Of a DNA stretch of 22,671 nt, positions 1-6,529 are shown piece by piece. The DNA comes from DATKEG01 sp035544515. GTDB taxonomy: Bacteria; Acidobacteriota; Vicinamibacteria; Fen-336. The translations under genes and the position numbers were made by a program. The stretch is taken from positions 1-22,671 of the forward strand of contig DATKEG010000015.1 in NCBI GenBank assembly GCA_035544515.1. The letters run 5' to 3'. Each line of letters starts with the position of its first letter. Within the stretch, counting starts at the first letter, position 1. A model generated the notes under the pieces. It saw only the letters and a program-made list of their open reading frames with translations, did no database searches and was not told the DNA's origin.

Positions 1-312
1 TGGCTGTCGCGGGGCGAGTTCGGCCAGAACCGCGTGGAGTTCGACCGCCTGGACGCGAACAACGACAACCGCGTCGACCGCGCCGAGTACCTGAACCCGC
101 GGCCGGCGGACAGCGCCGTGGCCCGCTTCGACGTGCTCGACCGCAACAACAACGGCTGGCTGTCGCGGGGCGAGTTCGGCCAGAACCGCGTGGAGTTCGA
201 CCGCCTGGACGCGAACAACGACAACCGCATCAGCCGCGCCGAGTACCTGGACCAGCGGCCGCAGGACAGTGCCGTCACCCGCTTCGACGTGCTCGATCGC
301 AACAACGACCGG
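1..312 (+). repeat. 156-bp tandem repeat inside the EF-hand gene
   Basis: Bases 1-72 are identical to bases 157-228, and the remainder of the 156-bp unit (73-156 against 229-312) is clearly similar. A third, more diverged unit follows from 313. One unit encodes 52 residues, that is two EF-hands. Identity at the DNA level, including third codon positions, points to recent duplication or gene conversion. Confidence 0.9.
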
Positions 313-882
313 GTGCTCGTGCGCTCCGAATGGCGCAATGAGCCACGCTCGTTCGACCGGCTCGACCTCAACGGCGACGGGCGCGTCACGCGCGACGAGT
401 ACCTGAACCCGCCGCCGGCGGACGATCGCGAGGCCCGCTTCGACGTGCTCGACCGCAACCGCGACGGCCTCATCGCCCGCGGCGAGTGGCGCAACGAGCC
501 CCTGGCCTTCGCGCGCGTGGACCGGGACAACAACGGCGTGGTCAGCTTCCGGGAGTACTGGGATCACGGCCAGGCGGACGACGACTACAGCTGGGGCGAC
601 CGGTTCCGCCGGTACGACCGCAACGGCGACGGCGTGGTGACCCGCAGCGAATGGCTGGGCGACGCGGACACCTTCGCCGTGCTGGACGTCTCGCGCAACG
701 GCGTGCTCGAGCGCGGGGAGATCAACAACCCGTCCGGCCTGGCCGCCCGCTTCCGCATGCTCGACTCCAACCGCGACGGCTGGATCTCGCGCGCCGAGTG
801 GCGGGACTCGCCCGCGACGTTCGACTTCTTCGACCGCGACGGAGACGGCCGGATCACCCGTGAAGAGCACGTAGGGCCGTAA
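1..882 (+). CDS. EF-hand repeat calcium-binding protein (5' end outside window)
   Basis: The reading frame is open from base 1 and ends at TAA 880-882, so this is the C-terminal 293 residues of a longer protein. I count about eleven EF-hand loops of the DxNxDGxxxxxE type, plus the end of one more at the left edge. Canonical examples read DLNGDGRVTRDE, DRNGDGVVTRSE and DRDGDGRITREE. Several loops are imperfect: G6 is N or R in the earlier copies (DANNDNRV, DRNNDRVL), and one reads DVSRNGVLERGE. In the first half the loops come in pairs with alternating spacings of about 29 and 23 residues, giving a 52-residue unit. No membrane segment or signal peptide is visible in this part. By family knowledge such arrays bind Ca2+ and are often secreted, but location cannot be judged without the N-terminus. 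The EF-hand assignment is secure; the biological role is unknown. Confidence 0.9.
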   Translation, partial: WLSRGEFGQNRVEFDRLDANNDNRVDRAEYLNPRPADSAVARFDVLDRNNNGWLSRGEFGQNRVEFDRLDANNDNRISRAEYLDQRPQDSAVTRFDVLDRNNDRVLVRSEWRNEPRSFDRLDLNGDGRVTRDEYLNPPPADDREARFDVLDRNRDGLIARGEWRNEPLAFARVDRDNNGVVSFREYWDHGQADDDYSWGDRFRRYDRNGDGVVTRSEWLGDADTFAVLDVSRNGVLERGEINNPSGLAARFRMLDSNRDGWISRAEWRDSPATFDFFDRDGDGRITREEHVGP

Positions 883-890
883 TCCGGAAT

Positions 891-909
891 GCGGCGCTCT
901 CCGCGCCGC
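891..909. terminator. GC hairpin just after the EF-hand stop codon
   Basis: gcggcgc (891-897) and gcgccgc (903-909) form a 7-bp stem with a 5-nt loop, starting 8 bp after the stop codon. No T-run follows, so it is not a classical intrinsic terminator. Position suggests 3'-end formation or mRNA protection. Confidence 0.4.
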
Positions 910-925
910 GCCACGGTTCAGTGAG

Positions 926-958
926 CGCATCGCGGCAGGGTGAACCTGCCGCGATGCG
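926..958. repeat. 14-bp perfect inverted repeat (stem-loop)
   Basis: Bases 926-939 pair perfectly with 945-958 (cgcatcgcggcagg against its complement), leaving a 5-nt loop gtgaa. This is one of the strongest hairpins in the window. It lies between the two 33-bp direct repeats and no T-tract follows. It may be a factor-dependent terminator, an RNA-processing site, or the core of a REP-like element. Confidence 0.7.
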
Positions 959-1071
959 GCCGTGGAGACGCTCTGCTGCGAGCGCCGGACGCTCCGGAAT
1001 GCGGCGCTCTCTGCTCCGCGCCACGCTTTGGGCCGCGGGAACGCTTTGCGAGCGCCGAAAGGCGCGTCTGT

Positions 1072-1077
1072 TATCAT
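1072..1077 (+). promoter_or_regulatory. Predicted -10 box (TATCAT) for the LeuA-like gene
   Basis: TATCAT ends exactly 6 nt before the GTG at 1084, which would place +1 on the start codon and give a leaderless mRNA. No good -35 hexamer is visible. A small hairpin with a GAAA loop (gcgcc 1052-1056, ggcgc 1061-1065) lies just upstream. Confidence 0.5.
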
Positions 1078-1083
1078 CGGTAC

Positions 1084-2484
1084 GTGGTCGACCTGCGCGA
1101 GCCGCTCGACGCGCTGATCCATCCGCCGTCCACGTTCACCCGCGGCACGGCGTTCCCGCGTGCGCGGGAGATCCGGCTCTACGACACCACCCTGCGCGAC
1201 GGCGAGCAGACGCCCGGCGTCGCCTTCACGCCGGAGCAGAAGTACGAGCTGGCGGGGATGCTCTCCGACGCCGGCCTGCACATCATCGACATGGGCTTCC
1301 CCTCCGCCGCGCCCTCCGAACGCCGGGCGCTGGAGCTGATCCTCGAGGGCAAGCGCAAGGGCCGGCTGCGCGCGGACCTCGAGGTGATCGTGATGTGCCG
1401 GTCGAGCGCGCGGGACATCGACCTCACCCTCGACACGCTGGAGAGGATGGGCGCGCGCCCGGACGACTGCACCTTCTTCATCTTCACCTCCGGCTCCGAC
1501 CTCCATCTCAAGTACAAGATCGGCAAGACGCTGCTGCACCTCGAGGGACGGCGGCCCGCGGAGTGGCTGGACCTGCCCGTCTCCTTCTATCGCGAGGCCA
1601 ACGTCCGCATGGCCTGCGCGGCCATCCGCCACGCGCGGAGCCGCGGCGTGCGCGAGATCGAGTTCGGCGGCGAGGACGGCTCGCGCGCCGACGTGGACTA
1701 CCTGATCGAGCTGGCACGCGCCTGCTACGAGGCGGGCGGCACCCGCTATTCCTTTCCCGACACCGTCGGCTTCTTCGCCCCCGAGGGCGTCGACTACTAC
1801 ATCCCGAAGCTGGTGGCGGCCTTCCCGGCGCGCCCGCTGGTCGTCCACTTCCACAACGACTTCGGGCTCGGCGCCTACAACACCGTGCGCGCGCTGCACC
1901 ACGGCGCCACCGTGCCCACCTGCACCGTGAACGGCCTCGGCGAGCGCGCCGGCAACGCGCCCCTGCACACCACGGTGATGATCCTGAAGGAGCTCTACGG
2001 CGTGAGCGTGCCCGGCTTCCGCTACGACATGCTCTGGCCGCTGCGCCGCAAGGTCGAGGAGTTCAGCGGCATCCCGGTGGGCGCCACCGAGCCCGTGATC
2101 GGCCACAACGTCTTCAGCCACGAGACGGGCATCCACACCGCCGGGATCACCATCCACCCCGCCATCTACCAGGTGATCGAGCCGGAGGCGGTGGGCGGCC
2201 GCATGCGCTTCCTCTTCGGCAAGCACTCGGGCGCCATGGCCATCGAGGCCGTGCTCTCCCGCCACCGCGAGGAGCTGGCGGCCGAGGGCGTCGAGGTGAC
2301 GCCCCAGCTCGTGCAGGTCCTGCTCCGCCTGGTCAAGGAGGTCCGCGAGAAAAAAGCGCTCGTCTCCCAGCACCTCGACGGCATCCGCAACTATTACAGC
2401 CACCTCGAACGGCTGGGTTTGACCGAGGAAGACCTGGTCGCCTACGCCCTGGTCCTCGGCCGCGACGCGGGTCCGAGTGCCTGA
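1084..2484 (+). CDS. Pyruvate-carboxyltransferase-type acyltransferase (2-isopropylmalate/homocitrate synthase family)
   Basis: This is a DRE-TIM metallolyase fold enzyme of about 466 residues; the family condenses acetyl-CoA with a 2-oxo acid. Signatures seen: DTTLRDGEQ at residues 34-42, the metal-binding HFHND at 255-259, NGLGERAGN soon after, and GKHSG at 379-383. The C-terminal segment after GKHSG is only about 85 residues, so the leucine-feedback (LeuA dimer) domain of classical IPM synthase appears absent. Substrate cannot be fixed from sequence: isopropylmalate, homocitrate, citramalate or Re-citrate synthase activity are all possible. I chose GTG 1084 because conserved sequence starts soon after and a -10 box lies just upstream; the frame stays open upstream to ATG 940 but runs through the hairpin/repeat block. 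The 3' end overlaps the next gene by 8 nt, indicating co-transcription. Confidence 0.85.
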   Translation: MVDLREPLDALIHPPSTFTRGTAFPRAREIRLYDTTLRDGEQTPGVAFTPEQKYELAGMLSDAGLHIIDMGFPSAAPSERRALELILEGKRKGRLRADLEVIVMCRSSARDIDLTLDTLERMGARPDDCTFFIFTSGSDLHLKYKIGKTLLHLEGRRPAEWLDLPVSFYREANVRMACAAIRHARSRGVREIEFGGEDGSRADVDYLIELARACYEAGGTRYSFPDTVGFFAPEGVDYYIPKLVAAFPARPLVVHFHNDFGLGAYNTVRALHHGATVPTCTVNGLGERAGNAPLHTTVMILKELYGVSVPGFRYDMLWPLRRKVEEFSGIPVGATEPVIGHNVFSHETGIHTAGITIHPAIYQVIEPEAVGGRMRFLFGKHSGAMAIEAVLSRHREELAAEGVEVTPQLVQVLLRLVKEVREKKALVSQHLDGIRNYYSHLERLGLTEEDLVAYALVLGRDAGPSA

Positions 2485-4675
2485 GGACGGGCCCCACCCC
2501 GCCGCCGGCCGCCGACATCCCGACGCGTCACCGCCCGCCCCGCGCGGGCCGCTCCTCGACATCCGCCTGCGCTGGCGCGCGGGCCAGGCCGCGCTGGGCC
2601 TGGCCGTGCTTCTCGCCGTGGTCGCGCTGACGCGGCCGCTGGCGCCGGGCGGCGCCTCGCCCCGCTTCCGGCTGGCCTTCATCGTCCTGCTCGGCCTCGG
2701 GGTGAGCGCCGCCGCGCTCCTGGCCAGCCTGCGCGGCCGGGGCGCGGGCGAGCACCTCTCCTTCTACGCGCTCGTGGTGCTCGCGCTCGACGGGATCGGC
2801 CAGCTCCTGGCGCCCTCGGGCTGGCCCGTCTGGCCGCTGATGGCCGTGCTCGTGGCGACCGTGGCCGTGGCCGAGTCCCAGGCGCTGGCTCTGGGCGTGG
2901 CCACGCTCGCGTCGCTCCTGGCCGTGGCGGACACGGCGGCCGGCGGGTTCGTGCACTGGCCCGGCGCGGTCGCCGCGTCCGCCGGTTACGCCGCCCTCGT
3001 GGCCGCGGTGAGCCTGGCCCTGCGCGGCGAGAAGCGCCGCCTCAGCGCCACGCTGGCCGAGCTGGCGCGCCTGAAGTACGGCATCGACCACCTCGAGGAG
3101 GCGGAGCAGCTCGCGGGCCGCGAAGGGCGCGAGGCGGCGCCGGCGAGCCTGCGCCAGGCCTCCGAGGATGCACGGCGCAGCCGCCAGGTGGAACGCGACC
3201 GGGAGCTGCACGACGACCTGGGCCGGCTGGTGGCGGTGGCCCGCGCGTCGCTCGCGGCGCACGCGGTCCTCTACTTCGCCGTGGACCGCGAGCGCGAACA
3301 CGCCCACCTGCGCGCGGCGGACGGTCCTTTCGCGCTCATCCGCGACGCCTCTCTCCCGCTCGCGCAGGATCCCTTCGCCTTCGTCCTGGACCGGCGCCAG
3401 CCGTTCTACGCCACGGACTTCCCGCGCCTGCTCTTCGCGCTGCCCTACTACCGCGGGACGGTCAAGGTGGGCTCGCTCCTCGCCGTGCCGGTGCTCACGG
3501 GCGACGCGGTGGCGGGCGTGCTCCTGGCCGACCGCCTGGAAGTGCAGTCGCTGACCGGACGGGATCCCGAGCTGCTCCAGGCCTTCGCGGGCCTCTTCGG
3601 CGACGCCATCCTGCGCGCCCGCGCGGCGCAGCGGCGCGAGGAGCTGGAGGTGGAGTTCAAGGCCGCCTACGACGTCTCGCGCAAGCTCGCGGTGATGACC
3701 CTGCCCGCGCAGGTGCTCCGCCACCTGCTCCGCTCGGCGGAGGACCTCGTGCCGTTCGAGGCGGCGGCCATCGCCATGATGGACGACGCGAACACGAGGT
3801 ACACGCTGGAGAGCGCGGTGGGCTGGGCGGCCGCGTTCGAGGGACGCGAGGTCGGGCGGATCGAGAAGACCTGGACGGCCTGGGTCCTGGCCAACGCGGA
3901 AGAGGCGTTCCTGCTCGACCACCTTCCCACCGCCCGGGACCGCATGCCGGTGCTCGTGCTCGACGAGGGCGGCGCGCGCGCGGAATCGCTCCTGGCCGTG
4001 CCGTTGCGCGCCCGCAGCCGGAACCTCGGGGCGCTCGTGCTGACCGGTCCGCGCGGGGCCTTCACCGCGTCGGCGGCGCGCGTACTCGGCATCCTGGCCA
4101 ACCAGGCCGCGGCCACGCTGTCGGTCATCCAGCTCAAGGAGCGCCACCGGGACCTGGCCGAACACGACGCCCTGACGGGCCTCTACAACCGGCGCGCCTT
4201 CGACGACCATCTCGCGCGGGCCGTCGCGCGCGAGGACCGGCAGGGCGGGCGCTTCGCGCTGCTGATGCTGGACATCGACCACTTCAAGAAGCTCAACGAC
4301 ACCTACGGCCACCCGGCCGGCGACGCCGCCCTGGCCGGCGTGGCCCGGCTCCTCGAACGCCTCTTGCGCAAGGGCGACCTGGCCGCGCGCTACGGCGGCG
4401 AGGAGTTCGCGGCCATCCTGCCCGGCAGCGACGAGAAGGGCGCCCTGGGCATGGCCGAGCGCGTGCGCCAGGCCCTCGAGAGCGAGCGCCTGGTGTTCGA
4501 GGGCGCCCGCCTCGCGCTCACGGCCAGCTTCGGCGCCGCGGTGTGGCCGGCGGACGGCCGGGAGGCCGCGGCGCTCGTGGGAGCGGCGGACCGCGCGCTC
4601 TACGCCGCCAAGCAGGCGGGCCGCAACCGCGTCACCGCGGCCTCGCAGTTGACGGTCGGCGCGCGCGAGCCCTAA
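2477..4675 (+). CDS. Membrane diguanylate cyclase with two GAF-type sensor domains
   Basis: This 732-residue protein is predicted to make cyclic di-GMP from two GTP. In order: a Pro-rich start, about six hydrophobic segments over residues 35-205, a short helical linker, two GAF-like regions (about 240-380 and 390-555), then a GGDEF domain from D564 (DALTGLYNRRAF) to the C-terminus. The active-site motif is GGEEF at 640-644, and an inhibitory I-site RKGD at 631-634 sits five residues before it, so product inhibition is expected. No EAL domain is present. The GTG start overlaps the stop of the preceding gene (gtgcctga); no better in-frame start precedes the first membrane segment. The GAF regions are called from pattern and placement and their ligands are unknown. 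Linkage to an acyltransferase suggests metabolic sensing but does not prove it. Confidence 0.88.
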   Translation: MPEDGPHPAAGRRHPDASPPAPRGPLLDIRLRWRAGQAALGLAVLLAVVALTRPLAPGGASPRFRLAFIVLLGLGVSAAALLASLRGRGAGEHLSFYALVVLALDGIGQLLAPSGWPVWPLMAVLVATVAVAESQALALGVATLASLLAVADTAAGGFVHWPGAVAASAGYAALVAAVSLALRGEKRRLSATLAELARLKYGIDHLEEAEQLAGREGREAAPASLRQASEDARRSRQVERDRELHDDLGRLVAVARASLAAHAVLYFAVDREREHAHLRAADGPFALIRDASLPLAQDPFAFVLDRRQPFYATDFPRLLFALPYYRGTVKVGSLLAVPVLTGDAVAGVLLADRLEVQSLTGRDPELLQAFAGLFGDAILRARAAQRREELEVEFKAAYDVSRKLAVMTLPAQVLRHLLRSAEDLVPFEAAAIAMMDDANTRYTLESAVGWAAAFEGREVGRIEKTWTAWVLANAEEAFLLDHLPTARDRMPVLVLDEGGARAESLLAVPLRARSRNLGALVLTGPRGAFTASAARVLGILANQAAATLSVIQLKERHRDLAEHDALTGLYNRRAFDDHLARAVAREDRQGGRFALLMLDIDHFKKLNDTYGHPAGDAALAGVARLLERLLRKGDLAARYGGEEFAAILPGSDEKGALGMAERVRQALESERLVFEGARLALTASFGAAVWPADGREAAALVGAADRALYAAKQAGRNRVTAASQLTVGAREP

Positions 4676-4678
4676 CCT

Positions 4679-4684
4679 GGAAGG
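4679..4684 (+). promoter_or_regulatory. Ribosome binding site supporting the TTG start at 4688
   Basis: GGAAGG lies 3 nt before TTG 4688 and 3 nt after the preceding stop codon. The spacing is tight but it is the only Shine-Dalgarno-like match near the start of this gene. Confidence 0.4.
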
Positions 4685-4687
4685 ACC

Positions 4688-5533
4688 TTGCAGAAGGAAG
4701 CCCATCCGCGGGCGGGGGAAAAGGGCGCGGGGAACGGCCCCCCCCTGCGCGTCGTGACCTACAACGTCCATCGTTGCCGGGGCATGGACGGCCGCACCCG
4801 GCCCGGGCGCATCGTGGACGTCCTGCGCGAGGTGGAGGCCGACGTCATCGCCTTGCAGGAGGTGGTCAGCCGCGACGACGGCACCGCCGAGAAGAACCAG
4901 GCGCGCTTCATCGCGGAGTCGCTCGGCCTGAACTACCTCCTGGGCGAGAACCGCAAGCTCCGCGGGGCGGCCTACGGCAACGTCGTGCTCTCGCGCCTCC
5001 CCATACGGGTGGTGAAGAACCACGACCTGTCCATCGAGGGCTACGAGCGGAGGGGCTGCCTGCACATCGACGTGGCGGTGGAGGACGCCGTCGTGCACGT
5101 GTTCAACGTGCACCTGGGCACCGACTTCCTGGAGCGCCGGCACCAGGGTCGCCGGCTGGCGGACGTGGAGATCCTCCGCCAGGCCGGGCTCACCGGCCCG
5201 CGCCTGCTCCTCGGCGACTTCAACGAGTGGACGCCCGGGCTGACCACGCGCCTGCTGGGCTCACACCTGAAGAGCGTCGACATCTTGAAGCACCTGCGCC
5301 GCCGGCGGACCTACCCGGGCGTGCTCCCCTTCCTCATGCACCTCGACCACATCTACCACGACGACACGCTCGAGCTGCAGGCCTTGAAGCTCCACCGCAC
5401 GCGGCGGGCGCTCCTCGCCTCCGACCACCTGCCGCTCATCGCCGAGTTCCGGCTGATCCGCTCCCACATCCCGGAGGCGCATCCCCTGGCTCCGGAGCCG
5501 CTGCTCGCGGCGCCGGAGCGCCCGTCGGACTAG
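4688..5533 (+). CDS. Endonuclease/exonuclease/phosphatase (EEP) family hydrolase
   Basis: This 281-residue protein has the metal-dependent phosphodiesterase fold shared by exonuclease III, DNase I and sphingomyelinases. Catalytic signatures are all present: N26 in VVTYNVH, E58 in IALQEV, H142 in FNVHLG, D177 and N179 in LLGDFNEW, and D246-H247 in ASDHLPLI. There is no signal peptide, so it is probably cytoplasmic. The substrate (DNA, phospholipid headgroup or another phosphodiester) cannot be read from the sequence. TTG 4688 is chosen because the next in-frame start, GTG 4754, would cut into the first core beta strand. It lies 12 nt after the stop of the cyclase gene and in the same frame, so it is likely the third gene of that operon. 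The C-terminal tail of about 25 residues is Pro/Ala-rich. Confidence 0.85.
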   Translation: MQKEAHPRAGEKGAGNGPPLRVVTYNVHRCRGMDGRTRPGRIVDVLREVEADVIALQEVVSRDDGTAEKNQARFIAESLGLNYLLGENRKLRGAAYGNVVLSRLPIRVVKNHDLSIEGYERRGCLHIDVAVEDAVVHVFNVHLGTDFLERRHQGRRLADVEILRQAGLTGPRLLLGDFNEWTPGLTTRLLGSHLKSVDILKHLRRRRTYPGVLPFLMHLDHIYHDDTLELQALKLHRTRRALLASDHLPLIAEFRLIRSHIPEAHPLAPEPLLAAPERPSD

Positions 5534-5579
5534 AACAAGTGCCCGCCCCCGTTCCCGTCCCTTGGCGGTCTCTGCTGCC

Positions 5580-5861
5580 CTACTTCTTGAACAGGCTGTC
5601 GAACGCCGACCGCGCGTTCGCCTTCGCGCCCGCGCCCGGCCCCGCCGTGCGGTTCCGGAACGCGAAGAACTCACAGAAATTCGCCTTCGACTTGTCCGGC
5701 ACCCACTCCGCGGCCGGGTCGGCGCACTGGTTGTTGCGCCCGGGATCGTGGAAGGCGCAGTTGAGGCAGCACTTCAGGTCGGAGTAGCAGGTGGAGCAGG
5801 AGTCGGTCCGCTGGAGCGCGGCCTCGAGCCGCACCTCGCTCCCGCAGTGATGGCAGGCCAT
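5580..5861 (-). CDS. Small cysteine-rich (zinc-ribbon-like) protein
   Basis: This 93-residue cytoplasmic-looking protein has nine cysteines: C3-x2-C6, C22-x2-C25, C31-C32-x2-C35, C46 and C63. The pattern suggests one or two Zn2+ or Fe-S sites. The central text NCAFHDPGRNNQC and the later DKSKANFCEFFAFR look like a conserved family of small bacterial proteins of unknown function; I recall similar motifs but cannot name the family. The C-terminal 25 residues are low-complexity (Ala/Gly/Lys). ATG 5861 is the first codon of the conserved part and lies 2 nt after the stop of the upstream gene, so it is the last gene of the acpS operon. It converges on the EEP gene, with a 46-bp gap holding only a weak inverted repeat (ccgcc 5543-5547, ggcgg 5564-5568). 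Confidence 0.8.
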   Translation of the reverse strand: MACHHCGSEVRLEAALQRTDSCSTCYSDLKCCLNCAFHDPGRNNQCADPAAEWVPDKSKANFCEFFAFRNRTAGPGAGAKANARSAFDSLFKK

Positions 5862-5863
5862 GC

Positions 5864-6520
5864 TCACGGGCTCACCCGGCACTCGGCGAAGGCCTTCTGG
5901 CCGGGCTCCGAGGCCAGGAAGGCGACGAGCGCCCCGGCGTCCTCCGGGTGCGCGGGGGCGACGCCGGCCGCCGCGCGCGCCACGATCGGCGGCACGTCCA
6001 CGCCCATCCTGTCGCCCGGCGCGGCGAGCGAGAGGGGGACGAGCGCCACCGCCGCTTCGCGCAGCGCCCGCCCGCTGGCCGAGCGCACGCGCCCGCCGCT
6101 GGTCGAGCGCGCCCAGCGCCACGCCTCGTACGAGGCCGGGCTCTCGGGAACGGTGACCTCCAGGCCGGACCCGGCGAGGTCGGCCGCCCGCCGGATCGAG
6201 GCGGTGCCGGCGCCGCGGACCTGGACCACCCAGGGAACGCTCGCCACGTCCACGTCGGTGCCCGGCTCCGCCGTCCCGCCCTCGAGCGCGCGCGTGAGCT
6301 CGATCGCGCTGGCCACGAGCACGTCCACCGGCCCCGGCGCCAGCGGCGAAGCGGTCTCCACGTCCACCTTTCCGCGCGCGGCCGGCCAGGCCCGGACCGC
6401 GGCCTCGACGCAAGGCGCCACCACCGCCGAGGCGCGGACGCGCAACGCAAAGGGGGCGTCCGCCGCTGATGCCAGGGCCGTCACGAGGACGGCCATCGCG
6501 GGGAACGCGTTCATGCCCAC
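5864..6520 (-). CDS. Periplasmic substrate-binding protein, ModA-like
   Basis: This 218-residue protein begins with a signal peptide (hydrophobic FPAMAVLVTALASAADA) and continues with the layout of type-2 binding proteins of the molybdate/phosphate class: LRVRASAVVAPCVEAAV near the start, PVDVLVASAIELTRALEGG in the first lobe, and a closing helix ALVAFLASEPGQKAFAECR. Such proteins normally deliver an oxyanion to an ABC permease, but no permease or ATPase gene is adjacent. It is shorter than typical ModA (about 250). GTG 6520 is preferred because GAGGT lies 6 nt upstream; ATG 6514 is an alternative. It starts 9 nt after the MFS gene and ends 2 nt before the Cys-rich gene, so it is within that operon. 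The ligand is unknown, and the family call is from overall pattern, so confidence is moderate. Confidence 0.65.
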   Translation of the reverse strand: MGMNAFPAMAVLVTALASAADAPFALRVRASAVVAPCVEAAVRAWPAARGKVDVETASPLAPGPVDVLVASAIELTRALEGGTAEPGTDVDVASVPWVVQVRGAGTASIRRAADLAGSGLEVTVPESPASYEAWRWARSTSGGRVRSASGRALREAAVALVPLSLAAPGDRMGVDVPPIVARAAAGVAPAHPEDAGALVAFLASEPGQKAFAECRVSP

Positions 6521-6529
6521 GATGCTACC

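Larger units (their letters stand above)
883..1025. repeat. 33-bp direct repeats (883-915 and 993-1025) flanking a strong hairpin
   Basis: The two copies start with tccggaatgcggcgctct and end with ccgcgccacg. They differ at only 2 of 33 positions and lie 110 bp apart. A second short direct repeat, tgcgagcgccg, occurs at 977-987 and 1047-1057. The block fills the gap between the EF-hand gene and the next coding sequence. It looks like a small intergenic repeat element rather than coding sequence. Confidence 0.7.

Noticed and set aside
940..1083. N-terminal extension of the LeuA-like protein to ATG 940
   Set aside because: It would run through the hairpin/repeat block and the -10 box, and its residues are unlike the family; GTG 1084 fits better.
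883..1083. CRISPR array or tRNA in the repeat-rich gap
   Set aside because: There are only two copies of each direct repeat with no regular spacers, and no cloverleaf or T-loop consensus.
921..2630. 569-codon plus-strand frame overlapping the LeuA-like gene
   Set aside because: The translation is Arg/Pro/His-rich shadow sequence in another frame of a clear enzyme gene.
2528..5143. 871-codon minus-strand open frame opposite the cyclase and EEP genes
   Set aside because: It is low-complexity Arg/Ala/Gly/His text with no domain, caused by GC-rich third positions; the plus strand encodes clear protein families over the same span.
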